Positions 55,654 through 64,000 of a stretch of DNA of 64,000 bases are shown one piece after another (within the stretch, counting starts at the first letter, position 1; every line of letters starts with the position of its first letter). Below the pieces are notes generated by a model. That model did no database searches, was not told where the DNA came from, and saw only the letters and a list, made by a program, of their open reading frames with translations. The position numbers and the translations under genes are program-made. This stretch comes from Luteimonas terrae (GTDB lineage Bacteria; Pseudomonadota; Gammaproteobacteria; Xanthomonadales; Xanthomonadaceae): NCBI RefSeq assembly GCF_004358165.1, contig NZ_SMTG01000002.1:1178001-1242000 (forward strand). Direction: 5' to 3'.

Positions 55654-57711
55654 ATGCTCGTCGGCACCTACAACCCGCTGCTCGTCGTCGTTTCCTATGT
55701 CGTCGCGGCTTTCGCGTCCTATGTGGCGCTGGACATGGCGGGCCGCATCGCCGCCAGCGACGGCTGGGTGTCGCGCAGCTGGCTGATCGGCGGCGCGGTC
55801 GCGATGGGCTTCGGCATCTGGTCGATGCACTTCCTCGGCATGCTCGCGTTCCAGCTGCCGATTCCGCAGGGCTATGACCTCGCGGTGACGCTGTACTCGC
55901 TGCTGATCGCGATATGCAGCTCGGCCTATGCGCTGTACGTGATCTCGGGCCGCGACCTGCCGCTGCGCAAGCTGGGCGTCGCGGCGGTCATCCTGGGCGC
56001 CGGGATCGCGGCCATGCACTACGTCGGCATGGAAGCGATGCACATGCAGCCCGGCATCGACTACCACCCCGGCTGGTTCGCGCTGTCGATCCTGATTGCG
56101 ATCGTCGCCGCCGGCGCCGCGCTGTGGATCGCGTTCTCGCTGCGCCGCGAAGGTGCCGGCGTGCTGCGCGCACGCGGGCTGGCTGCACTGGTGATGGGCG
56201 TGGCCGTGGTCGGCATGCACTACACCGGCATGGCGGCGGCCCGGTTCCCGGAGGGCAGCATCTGCGGCGCGGCGATCGCCGGCGGCATCTCGCCGCAGTG
56301 GCTGGCGAGCCTGGTCGGGGCGACCACGTTCGCGATTCTCGGCATGGCGCTGACGACCTCGATCCTCGACCGTCGCCTGCAGGAGCGCACCGCCCTGCTC
56401 AGTCATTCGCTGCACAAGGCGAACCAGGAGCTCACCTATCTCGCCCTGCACGACAACCTGACCAAGCTGCCCAACCGCCTGCTGCTCGAAGACCGCCTGG
56501 AACATGCGATCCGCCGGGCCGTCCGCAATGGTCAGCGCTTCGCGCTGCTGTTCATCGACCTCGACGGCTTCAAGGCCGTCAACGACGCCTATGGCCATCC
56601 GGTCGGCGACCGCCTGCTGGTGCAGGTCGCGCGCCACCTGACCGCCGAGATCCGTGCCGAGGACACTTTGGCGCGTCTGGGCGGCGACGAATTCGTGGTA
56701 CTGGCTGACATCCGCGAGCCCGGCGATGCGGCGACGCTCGCCGACAAGCTGCTGCACGCGGTGTCGATGCCGGTGCTGCTCGAACGCGGCGAACTCAATG
56801 TCACCGGCAGCATCGGCTTGGCGATCTTCGGGGCCGACGGCACCAGCGCGCGCGAGCTGATGGCCAATGCCGACGCGGCGATGTATTCGGCCAAGGAACA
56901 GGGCCGCAACGTCTACTGCTTCTTCGAGCCGTCGATGAACCGCGGGGCGCACGAGCAGCTGGCCCTGGTCCAGGACCTGCGCCGGGCGCTGTCGCTCGAG
57001 CAGTTCGAACTGCATTACCAGCCCAAGTTGCGTGCACCCGACGGCCCGCTGGTCGGTGTGGAAGCGCTGCTGCGCTGGCACCATCACGAGCGCGGACTGG
57101 TGATGCCCGACACCTTCATTCCGCTGGCCGAGAAGACCGGCCTGATCCTGGAGATCGGGCGTTGGGTGATCAACGAGGCCTGCCGCCAACTGATGGAATG
57201 GCGCGCGCAGGGCAGCGAAGTGCCGTCGGTGTCGGTGAATCTGTCGGCCACCCAGTTTCGATCGCCCGGCCTGCTGGGCAAGATCAAGGAAGCCCTCGCC
57301 CGCCACGGCATGCCCCCGTCGTCGCTGATCCTGGAGATCACCGAATCGACCGCGATGCACGACCCGGAAGCGAGTCTGGTGATCCTGCAGCGTCTGTCGG
57401 CCTTGGGTGTGCAGATCTCGATCGACGATTTCGGCACCGGCTATTCCAGCCTGCTCTACCTCAAGCGCCTGCCGGCGAGCGAGCTGAAGATCGACCGCGC
57501 CTTCGTCAAGGATCTGGTGCCCGGCAGCGAGGACGCGGCGATCGTCTCGGCGATCATCGCGCTGGGCCGCACGCTCAACCTGTCGGTCATTGCCGAGGGC
57601 GTCGAGACCGAGGCCCAGCAGAAGCTGCTGACCGAGCTGGGCTGCACCTCGCTGCAGGGCTACCACTTCGGCCGGCCCGACGCCGCCGCGTCGATCGGCG
57701 CGCGCCTGTAA
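55654..57711 (+). CDS. MHYT-GGDEF-EAL cyclic-di-GMP protein
   Basis: Membrane protein of 685 aa. The N-terminal MHYT sensor (about 1-245, seven helices) has the repeated motifs FGIWSMHFLGM, AGIAAMHYVGMEAMH and VVGMHYTGMA, thought to bind copper and sense O2, CO or NO. The GGDEF domain has an intact active site GGDEF at 343-347 (ARLGGDEFVVL), and the EAL domain has EAL at 470-472, NLSATQF, ESTAMH, IDDFGTGYSSL and AEGVET, so both synthase and phosphodiesterase appear competent. It resembles Pseudomonas MucR/NbdA. A sigma-54 promoter lies upstream. Confidence 0.93.
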   Translation: MLVGTYNPLLVVVSYVVAAFASYVALDMAGRIAASDGWVSRSWLIGGAVAMGFGIWSMHFLGMLAFQLPIPQGYDLAVTLYSLLIAICSSAYALYVISGRDLPLRKLGVAAVILGAGIAAMHYVGMEAMHMQPGIDYHPGWFALSILIAIVAAGAALWIAFSLRREGAGVLRARGLAALVMGVAVVGMHYTGMAAARFPEGSICGAAIAGGISPQWLASLVGATTFAILGMALTTSILDRRLQERTALLSHSLHKANQELTYLALHDNLTKLPNRLLLEDRLEHAIRRAVRNGQRFALLFIDLDGFKAVNDAYGHPVGDRLLVQVARHLTAEIRAEDTLARLGGDEFVVLADIREPGDAATLADKLLHAVSMPVLLERGELNVTGSIGLAIFGADGTSARELMANADAAMYSAKEQGRNVYCFFEPSMNRGAHEQLALVQDLRRALSLEQFELHYQPKLRAPDGPLVGVEALLRWHHHERGLVMPDTFIPLAEKTGLILEIGRWVINEACRQLMEWRAQGSEVPSVSVNLSATQFRSPGLLGKIKEALARHGMPPSSLILEITESTAMHDPEASLVILQRLSALGVQISIDDFGTGYSSLLYLKRLPASELKIDRAFVKDLVPGSEDAAIVSAIIALGRTLNLSVIAEGVETEAQQKLLTELGCTSLQGYHFGRPDAAASIGARL

Positions 57712-57726
57712 ACCGGAGGCCCGGGG

Positions 57727-59115
57727 TCAGTCGGGCGCCTGCGCGCGCGAGCGTATCGCGGCCGCGGATGCGTTCGCCTCGCGCACCAGTGCCGGCAGGT
57801 CGACATCGACCAGCACGCCGTCGCGCTTGCGCACGATGCCGTCGACGATGACGGTCGCAACGTCCGACGGGCGCGCCGACCAGACCAGCAGCGATGCCGG
57901 ATCCTCACCGGCATGGCCGGCCAGATGCAGGGCATCGAGCCTGACCAGTTGCACGTCGGCGCGCAGGCCCGGCGCCAGCGATCCGATCGCGTCTTCCATC
58001 CGCAGCGCCCGTGCGCCGCCCACCGTCGCGAGTTCCAGCAGCCGCCGCGGCTGCACCGCGGTCTCTTCGCGCGCATCGCCGGTCCAGGTCAGCGCGGCCA
58101 GCCGCATCGTCGCGAACATGTCGGCACTGCCGGCCAGGGCGTTGCCGTCGATGCCGAGCCCCTGCCGGTCGACGCCGGAGAACGCCGCGAGCCGCGTCAA
58201 TCCGTAGCCCACGCGGTGCTCGCTGATCGGCGTCAGCGACAGGCTGGCGCCCGCGGCATCCAGCGCCGCGAGTTGCCTCGGCGTGGCATCCGTCGCATGC
58301 ACCACCTCGACGCCCGGCGCGAGGTAGTCGCGCTCGATCAGTGCATCGAACATCGGCCCGGGCTCGCCACTGACGTGCACCTGCACCGGCAGGCCGAGCC
58401 GGCGGGCGGCGTCGTATTCGCGCTGACGCACGGCCCAGTTCGCGGGATCGTCCCGATCGCGCGGCAGGCGCCAGGCCAGCCCCAGCCCGACACGACTTCC
58501 GGGCGCGCGCGCCTCCGCAAGACGTCCCAGGTGGTCGAGGTCGATCGGGTAACGCGTGCTGCGGTCGCGCCCGCCGTAATGGAGACGCCCTCGGATGCCA
58601 CTGGCATCGAGGGCGGTCAGCCCCGCCTCCGCATGCGCAGGCGTCAGCACGTTGTCGAAGAAGTCCGCGGTCGTGGTGATGCCGCCGTCGATCAGTTCCA
58701 GCGCACCCAGACGCATCGCGATGCCGATGTCCCCGGCCGTCATCACCGCACCCAGTGCGGTGCTGACCGGAAAGAACCGCGTGCCGTCGGTACCGCCGAA
58801 CCGGCCACGCATCGTCGTGGTCCACAGATGCGAATGCGTGTCGACGAAGCCGGGCAGCACGACGTGACCGCGGGCGTCGATGCGCTCGACCCGGGACACG
58901 CCGTGAGTAGCAGGATCGAGATCGCGACCGATCGCGACGATATGTCCATCGCGCAACAGCACATCCGTATCGGCAAGATCGCCTTCGGACGTCATCGTCA
59001 TCACGTGGGCGGACTCGATCAGCAGGGCCGGTCGGTCGACTTCACCGGCGCAGGCGAGCGTGGCGGATGTGGCGAGACTGACGCCGACGAGCAAGCGGAG
59101 AGGCGCACGAGGCAT
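57727..59115 (-). CDS. Amidohydrolase family protein (exported)
   Basis: TIM-barrel metal hydrolase of 462 aa in the cytosine deaminase/chlorohydrolase group. It has the metal motif FVDTHSHLW (H-x-H), further His in VQVHVSGEP and EVVHATDAT, and the Asp in LGIDGNALAGSADMFATMRLA, and the terminal composite strand domain (VIVDGIVRKRDGVLV). A signal-like N-terminus (LRLLVGVSLATSATLACAG) suggests export. Substrate unknown; probably an amide, purine or pyrimidine compound. Convergent with the MHYT gene. Confidence 0.87.
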   Translation of the reverse strand: MPRAPLRLLVGVSLATSATLACAGEVDRPALLIESAHVMTMTSEGDLADTDVLLRDGHIVAIGRDLDPATHGVSRVERIDARGHVVLPGFVDTHSHLWTTTMRGRFGGTDGTRFFPVSTALGAVMTAGDIGIAMRLGALELIDGGITTTADFFDNVLTPAHAEAGLTALDASGIRGRLHYGGRDRSTRYPIDLDHLGRLAEARAPGSRVGLGLAWRLPRDRDDPANWAVRQREYDAARRLGLPVQVHVSGEPGPMFDALIERDYLAPGVEVVHATDATPRQLAALDAAGASLSLTPISEHRVGYGLTRLAAFSGVDRQGLGIDGNALAGSADMFATMRLAALTWTGDAREETAVQPRRLLELATVGGARALRMEDAIGSLAPGLRADVQLVRLDALHLAGHAGEDPASLLVWSARPSDVATVIVDGIVRKRDGVLVDVDLPALVREANASAAAIRSRAQAPD

Positions 59116-59180
59116 CGGACATCACCGGGCGGCGTTGCAGCATGCCGCATGCCGGATGAAAGCGATGCGCGCGTCTGCCG

Positions 59181-62100
59181 TCAGTCGAGCGGCACGGGAC
59201 CGCCGGCGAGTCTGGCGAGCAAGGCGTCGATCGGCATCGGACGCCCCAGGTGGTAGCCCTGCGCCTGGTCGCAGCCATGCGCACGCAGCCATTCGAGCTG
59301 TGCGGCCTCCTCGACACCCTCGGCGATGATCGCCAGGCCCAGACCGTGGCCCAGCGCGATCAGTGCGCGGCAGATGGCCGCGCTGCGCGCATCGCCGGTC
59401 ACGTCGCGCACGAAGGCGCGATCGATCTTCAGATGGTCGAGCGGCAGTTCGCGCAGGTAGGCCATGCTGGAAAAGCCGGTGCCGAAGTCGTCGATCGACA
59501 GGCACAGGCCTTCGTCGCGCAGCGTGCGCATCAGCACGCGCGCATCGTCGGGATGCCGCAGCAGTACGCTTTCGGTCAGTTCCAGATGCAGCGCGTGGGG
59601 CGGCAGCGCGTGGCGCTCGAACAGGCGCCGGATCGCGCCGGGATTCATGTCCGCCTCGAACTGCACCGCCGACACGTTGACCGCGATGGCGACGTCGCCG
59701 CAGCCGATCTCGACGAGCCGTGCATGCACCCGCGCCGCCTCCTCGAGCACCCAGGCGCCGATCGGCACGATCAGGCCCGACTCCTCGCACAGCGGGATGA
59801 ACTGGGCCGGCGAGATGTAACTGCCGTCGGCCTGGCGCCAGCGCAGCAGCGCCTCGACCGCGGCGACGCTGCCGTCGTGCAGGCGATGGATCGGCTGGAA
59901 ATGCAGCTCGAACTCGCCACGCTCGTGCGCCTGTCGCAGCTGTCGCACCATCGCCAGCCGGCTCGATGCCTGCTCGGCCATCGCCGCGCTGTACTGCACG
60001 ACCGGCAGGTTTTCGCGCCGCGCGTGCAGCGCGGCCAGTGCGGCGTGGCCGATGACCTTTTCCGCCCCGCCGTCCTCGCACGGCCCGCTGGCCAGCCCGA
60101 TCCAGGCTTCGAGCGCGAACTTGCCGCCTTCCGACTCGACCGGCAGGCCGATGGCCTCGACCAGCGCCGCCACCATCGCTTCGAGGTCCTGCGGCACGAG
60201 CGCGACGATGACGAAGGTTTCCGACGGCATGTAACCGGCGGCGCCGTAGCGTTCGGCGACGCGACTGAAACGCGCCGCCGCCTCGCACAGGATGTTCTCG
60301 CCCGCGCGCCGTCCGAGCGTGGGCGCGATCAGCTCGAGATCGCGCAACTGCACGTAGGCGACCGAGAACCCGTGGCCGCCGTCGGCCGCACAGTGGGAAT
60401 CCAGCTGCTCGGCCAACGCGGCCAGCGTGAGCATGCCGGTGGTCGGGTCGTGGCTGGCGCGCCAGGCCAGGTCACGCTCGTAGCTCATTCGCGCGCCGAT
60501 GTCCTCGGCCAGCACCAGCCGCGCAGGCCGACCGTCGACGTCGATCGTGCGCGCATGCACGTGCACTTCCACGTGGCGTGCGTCGCGGGTCATCAGCATC
60601 CAGGGGCGGTCCTGCGCGCCCTGCCCGCCGCCGGGCGACAGCGCCTCGCGCCCGGCCTCCAGATCCTCGGGCGCCAGCAGATCGGTCACGCGCATGTCCA
60701 GCAGATCCTCGCGGCTGTAACCGTAGGTTTCCACCGCCGCCTCGTTGACCGCCAGCACGCGCAGGGTCTGCAGGTCGTAGACCCAGGTCGGCAGCGGATT
60801 GCGCTCGAACAGATGGCGGAACTGCTGTTCGGCACGCTCGATGCGCTGCTGGGCGTCGCGCCGATCGGTGACGTCGGTGACCGTGCCGGTCATCAGCATT
60901 CCGGTCGAGCCGTCCTCGATCGTCGCACCGCGCGCCTTGAGCCAGCGCACCGTGCCGTCCGGCAGGCAGACACGGTACTCCTGCACGAAGGGTTGACGAT
61001 CGACCTGCGAGGCGGCGAGTTCGGCGGCAATGCGCGCTCGGTCGTCCTCGTGGATCCGTTCGAAGAAGGCCTCGACCGGAATGCGGCCGTCCCGGGCCTG
61101 AAGTCCGTAAAGCGCGGCCATTTCGTCGGTCGCACGCACATAGCCCGCCTGCGGATAGAGCCGCCACACGCCCGTGCCCGATGCCAGTTGCGCCTGCTGC
61201 AGCCAGTCCGCCTGTTCGGCGACTTCGGCCGCCAGTCCGAAGCGCGCGCGCTCGTCGCGACGCGCGCGGCGCACCACCATGCCGAAGACGATCCAGTAGA
61301 CCAGGCCGAGCACGAGTGCGGCGGCCGCGTAGATCCGCCACGGCGTCAGCGCTTCATGCACGCCGATGCCCGCACTCACCAGGAACGGATAGTCGCTGGT
61401 ATTGCTGAAGGTCACCGCGCGCTCGACGCCATCGAGCTGGCTGACCATGTGCTCGCGATAGCGGGCGCCTTCGGTCGACACCTCCGCCGGAATGTCGACC
61501 CGTCGCCCGACATGCGTACCGCTGCGTCCGAAGCGCGCCACCACCACACCTGCCTGGGTGTAGATCGTCGCGCTGCCCTCGTCGCCGATGTCGAGCGCAT
61601 CGACCATGTTCTGCAGCTCGTGCGTGCGGAACAGCGCGACCGTCCAGCCACCGCTCTGCATCGGCACCGCAAGCGGCAGCAGGGCGCCCTTGGGCAGCGG
61701 CAGCAACGGGCCGGCGTGCATCGGATCGGCGCCGTGGCGCAACGCCGCCACCCATTCGACCACCCGCTGGTCGGCGCTGCGGTGCGGCCGGCGCTGCAGG
61801 TCGAACAGCAGGATGTCGTCGAGCTCGTGATGCCGCGCCACCACGCTGCGCACCCAGCGGTCCACGTGTGCGCTCGCCTGCTCGGCCGGCAGGTCGTCGT
61901 GCAACAGGCGCTCGGCCTCGATGGCATGCATGGCGCGCTGGATGTTGCGCAGTTCGTAGTGCAACAGGCGGTCCACGCCGGTCGCCAGCGCCATGCTCTG
62001 TCGCGAGGCCGCCTCCAGCCGGGCCTCGCGGTCCAGCAGCACCAGGACGAGCAGCCCGACGCTCAGCACGACCCCCAGCCACAGACCCGCGTTGCGCATG

Positions 62101-62210
62101 GCCCGGACCGAGCGGAGCCGTCGCGACTGGGGGCTGGCGTGGTCGGGTGCGTCCGGGGTCTGGGCTGCTCCGTGCAAGGAAGCCGCTCTTGCTGCCGTAG
62201 AGACCGCCAA
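59181..62210 (-). CDS. PAS-GGDEF(degenerate)-EAL cyclic-di-GMP protein
   Basis: Membrane protein of up to 1009 aa. In order: TM1 (about 42-60), a periplasmic dCACHE-like sensor (to about 290), TM2 (about 296-315), two PAS domains (about 335-455 and 463-580), a GGDEF domain and an EAL domain. The GGDEF position reads GYMPSETF (about 659-666), so no cyclase activity is expected; the EAL domain is intact (Glu786-Ala-Leu, NVSAVQF, ESVLL, IDDFGTGFSSM, AEGVEE). It is thus probably a phosphodiesterase. The TTG at 62210 gives the longest form; the ATG at 62099, just before TM1, is an alternative start. Confidence 0.9.
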   Translation of the reverse strand: MAVSTAARAASLHGAAQTPDAPDHASPQSRRLRSVRAMRNAGLWLGVVLSVGLLVLVLLDREARLEAASRQSMALATGVDRLLHYELRNIQRAMHAIEAERLLHDDLPAEQASAHVDRWVRSVVARHHELDDILLFDLQRRPHRSADQRVVEWVAALRHGADPMHAGPLLPLPKGALLPLAVPMQSGGWTVALFRTHELQNMVDALDIGDEGSATIYTQAGVVVARFGRSGTHVGRRVDIPAEVSTEGARYREHMVSQLDGVERAVTFSNTSDYPFLVSAGIGVHEALTPWRIYAAAALVLGLVYWIVFGMVVRRARRDERARFGLAAEVAEQADWLQQAQLASGTGVWRLYPQAGYVRATDEMAALYGLQARDGRIPVEAFFERIHEDDRARIAAELAASQVDRQPFVQEYRVCLPDGTVRWLKARGATIEDGSTGMLMTGTVTDVTDRRDAQQRIERAEQQFRHLFERNPLPTWVYDLQTLRVLAVNEAAVETYGYSREDLLDMRVTDLLAPEDLEAGREALSPGGGQGAQDRPWMLMTRDARHVEVHVHARTIDVDGRPARLVLAEDIGARMSYERDLAWRASHDPTTGMLTLAALAEQLDSHCAADGGHGFSVAYVQLRDLELIAPTLGRRAGENILCEAAARFSRVAERYGAAGYMPSETFVIVALVPQDLEAMVAALVEAIGLPVESEGGKFALEAWIGLASGPCEDGGAEKVIGHAALAALHARRENLPVVQYSAAMAEQASSRLAMVRQLRQAHERGEFELHFQPIHRLHDGSVAAVEALLRWRQADGSYISPAQFIPLCEESGLIVPIGAWVLEEAARVHARLVEIGCGDVAIAVNVSAVQFEADMNPGAIRRLFERHALPPHALHLELTESVLLRHPDDARVLMRTLRDEGLCLSIDDFGTGFSSMAYLRELPLDHLKIDRAFVRDVTGDARSAAICRALIALGHGLGLAIIAEGVEEAAQLEWLRAHGCDQAQGYHLGRPMPIDALLARLAGGPVPLD

Positions 62211-62359
62211 GCATGCCGCGAAAAATCCTGAACACGTTGCTCAGAAAAGTCTGAAAACCCGCGCCCGGCCCGGCGCTTGTTGCACGCCCGGAACCGGGTT
62301 TCACGTCCGCGCTCCGCATGGCGCGCAAGCCTGACCCGACCCCCCTCGAGACCTCCGAC

Positions 62360-62644
62360 ATGACCCAGAAGACGCCACCCGAAAAATCGCCGGCGACGAC
62401 ATCGCGCGGCAACCGTGCCACGGGCGACCGCATGGCCTCGAACGGCGACGAGTACGCGGACGACAACAACACCTCGGGCGAAGGCAACGACGCATCGTTG
62501 ACCGCCGGTCCCGGATTCGTCCGCAAGGTCGATACGGACAAGGCCGCAGGTCGAGCCGGCGAGCGCGACAGCGGCGCAGGCAATCGCGCCCCCGAGGCAG
62601 ACGCGAACGACGATGGAGACGGCGCCTCGACGCAGCGCGACTGA
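62360..62644 (+). CDS. Small hydrophilic low-complexity protein
   Basis: Open frame of 94 aa from the ATG at 62360 (MTQKTPPEK), rich in Asp, Asn, Gly, Ala and Arg, with no hydrophobic segment and no recognised family; it looks disordered. Third codon positions are strongly G/C as in real genes here, and the frame fills most of the gap before pyrH, so I accept it with reserve. An in-frame ATG at 62318 is also possible. Confidence 0.45.
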   Translation: MTQKTPPEKSPATTSRGNRATGDRMASNGDEYADDNNTSGEGNDASLTAGPGFVRKVDTDKAAGRAGERDSGAGNRAPEADANDDGDGASTQRD

Positions 62645-62688
62645 GCGTTCCATCGCGTTCCGGGCGCGCATCGCGGGGACCGATCCCC

Positions 62689-62694
62689 TAGAAT
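62689..62694 (+). promoter_or_regulatory. Candidate -10 box of pyrH
   Basis: TAGAAT lies 31 nt before the pyrH ATG; no good -35 is visible. Confidence 0.4.
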
Positions 62695-62725
62695 CCGCAG
62701 CGTCCTCGCCCCCGGAGTCCTGCGC

Positions 62726-63454
62726 ATGTCGTCTTCCCCCCTCGCCTATCGCCGCGTCCTGCTGAAACTCTCCGGCGAGGCCCTGATGGGCGACGAGGAT
62801 TACGGCATCGACCCCAAGGTCATCGGCCGTCTTGCCGACGAGGTGATCGAGGCCCAGAAGGCCGGCGCCGAAGTCGGCCTGGTCATCGGCGGCGGCAACA
62901 TCTTCCGCGGCGCGGGCCTCGCGGCCGGCGGCATGGACCGGGTGACGGGCGACCAGATGGGCATGCTCGCCACGGTCATCAACGCACTCGCCATGCAGGA
63001 CGCGCTGGAGAAGCGCGGCGCGCGCGCGCGCGTGATGAGCGCGATCAAGATCAACGACGTCTGCGAGGACTACATCCGCCGCCGTGCGATCCGGCACATG
63101 GAGAAGGGCCGCATCGCGATCTTCGCCGCCGGCGTCGGCAGCCCGTTCTTCACCACCGACTCGGGCGCTGCGCTGCGCGGCATCGAGATCGGCGCCGACC
63201 TGCTGCTCAAGGCGACCAAGGTCGACGGCGTCTACGACGCCGATCCGAAGAAGGTGCCGGGCGCCAAGCGCTACGACCGCCTGACCTACGACGAGGTCAT
63301 CAGCCAGGGTCTGGAAGTCATGGACACCGCGGCCTTCGCACTGGCACGCGACTCCGATCTGCCGCTGCGCATCTTCGACATGAGCCAGCCCGGCGTGCTG
63401 CTGCGCATCCTGCGTGGCGAGGCGATCGGCACCCTGGTGCAGGGCCGCAACTGA
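62726..63454 (+). CDS. pyrH: UMP kinase
   Basis: Bacterial hexameric UMP kinase of 242 aa, converting UMP to UDP. Motifs: [29 protein letters not shown], the UMP-binding [20 protein letters not shown], and [20 protein letters not shown]. The usual neighbour frr follows. A GGAG ribosome site is upstream of the ATG. The commonly linked tsf and rpsB would lie further upstream in many genomes but are absent here, replaced by the c-di-GMP gene region. Confidence 0.97.
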   Translation: MSSSPLAYRRVLLKLSGEALMGDEDYGIDPKVIGRLADEVIEAQKAGAEVGLVIGGGNIFRGAGLAAGGMDRVTGDQMGMLATVINALAMQDALEKRGARARVMSAIKINDVCEDYIRRRAIRHMEKGRIAIFAAGVGSPFFTTDSGAALRGIEIGADLLLKATKVDGVYDADPKKVPGAKRYDRLTYDEVISQGLEVMDTAAFALARDSDLPLRIFDMSQPGVLLRILRGEAIGTLVQGRN

Positions 63455-63522
63455 GCCCGCCAGGCGCGGCTGCGTGCCGCGCCGCCGCATACGCCACGGC
63501 CCCGTCGCCGGTCGCGGACGCT

Positions 63523-63528
63523 TATAAT
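63523..63528 (+). promoter_or_regulatory. -10 box of frr
   Basis: A perfect TATAAT 32 nt before the frr ATG, in the gap after pyrH; no convincing -35. It suggests that frr has its own promoter. Confidence 0.55.
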
Positions 63529-63560
63529 CGTCCGATTCCGCACACGGACCGGGGCCGCGC

Positions 63561-64000
63561 ATGCTCAACGACATCAAAAAAGACACCCAGACCCGCATGG
63601 CCAAGAGCGTCGAAGCGCTCAAGCACACGCTGGTCAAGGTGCGCACCGGCCGCGCCTCGACCGCCCTGGTCGACAGCATCAAGGTCAACTACCACGGCTC
63701 GGACATGCCGCTGAGCCAGGTCGCCAGCGTGCAGGTGTCGGATGCGCGCTCGCTGGTCATCACGCCGTGGGAGAAGCAGATCGTCGGTGCGATCGAGAAG
63801 GCGATTCTCGGCTCCGACCTCGGTCTGACCCCGAACACCGCCGGCACCACGATCCGCCTCAACCTGCCCGCCCTGACCGAGGAGCGCCGCAAGGAGCTGA
63901 CCAAGGTCGTGCACGGCGAAGGCGAGGACACGAAGGTCGCGATCCGCAACATCCGCCGCGACGCAAACCAGCAGATCAAGGAACTCCTCAAGGAGAAGCT
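63561..64000 (+). CDS. frr: Ribosome recycling factor (5' part, cut by window end)
   Basis: The first 146 codons of Frr (full length about 185). [41 protein letters not shown] and [37 protein letters not shown] are diagnostic. With EF-G it splits the post-termination ribosome. The frame is open to the last base; the missing part is the end of the C-terminal helix. Confidence 0.96.
   Translation, partial: MLNDIKKDTQTRMAKSVEALKHTLVKVRTGRASTALVDSIKVNYHGSDMPLSQVASVQVSDARSLVITPWEKQIVGAIEKAILGSDLGLTPNTAGTTIRLNLPALTEERRKELTKVVHGEGEDTKVAIRNIRRDANQQIKELLKEK

Overview
The window is one contiguous piece of a high-GC gammaproteobacterial chromosome, most likely Xanthomonadaceae/Lysobacteraceae (Luteimonas or Lysobacter-like). 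Supporting this are very high GC at third codon positions, a MetX-family protein closely resembling the serine O-succinyltransferase type I know from Xanthomonas, the rluC/rne divergent pair, a minCDE cluster, an M2 (ACE-like) peptidase, and intergenic inverted repeats of a kind I associate with this family. I see no phage, insertion sequence, CRISPR array or transferable island. It is mostly a conserved core chromosome with a few unusual accessory operons.

Layout. 1-7.8 kb: a minus-strand RND efflux operon (adaptor plus two unequal permeases). 8.0-8.8 kb: two small periplasmic c-type cytochromes, then about 850 bp of non-coding DNA built from two inverted copies of a ~250 bp repeat. 9.7-17 kb: a Pro/Ala-rich membrane protein, nfuA, phhB, rluC and rne with a ~370 nt structured leader. 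17-20 kb: a GacA/UvrY-type regulator, a SCO1 copper protein and a methionine-type aminotransferase. 20.3-27.1 kb: the complete cytochrome c maturation operon ccmABCDEFGHI, which would mature the cytochromes nearby. 27.2-28.9 kb: a MetX-family acyltransferase and a cysteine-dioxygenase-like protein, both apparently leaderless. 29-34 kb: a DUF885 lipoprotein with an altered zinc motif, tRNA-Leu(CAA), a TANGO2/NRDE protein and small membrane proteins. 34-36.6 kb: class III polyhydroxyalkanoate synthase (phaE-phaC) followed by PspC and a small HExxH membrane protein. 37.3-39.7 kb: a tightly overlapping operon of a prohibitin-like SPFH protein, a membrane protein, an Arc-type ribbon-helix-helix protein, a DUF4177 protein and a CPBP protease, behind a promoter overlaid by a direct repeat. 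40-45 kb: an M15 peptidase, DUF423, an SRPBCC protein and a DesK-type two-component pair. 45.6-50.1 kb: minCDE with a small HESGH protein, and the M2 peptidase. 50.2-50.7 kb: a hairpin-rich repeat region. 50.8-55.4 kb: a Bcr/CflA transporter, a tandem glycine riboswitch and gcvP. 55.6-62.2 kb: two c-di-GMP proteins (one behind a textbook sigma-54 promoter) flanking an amidohydrolase. 62.7-64 kb: pyrH and the start of frr.

The points I find most worth following are the SPFH/RHH operon with its 11-bp-period operator, the sigma-54 promoter of the MHYT-GGDEF-EAL gene, the histone-like tail on PhaE, the small HESGH protein directly behind minE, the Asn-for-Glu change in the DUF885 zinc motif, and the two inverted-repeat intergenic regions. 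All functional statements are from reading motifs by eye and family knowledge; no database search was run.
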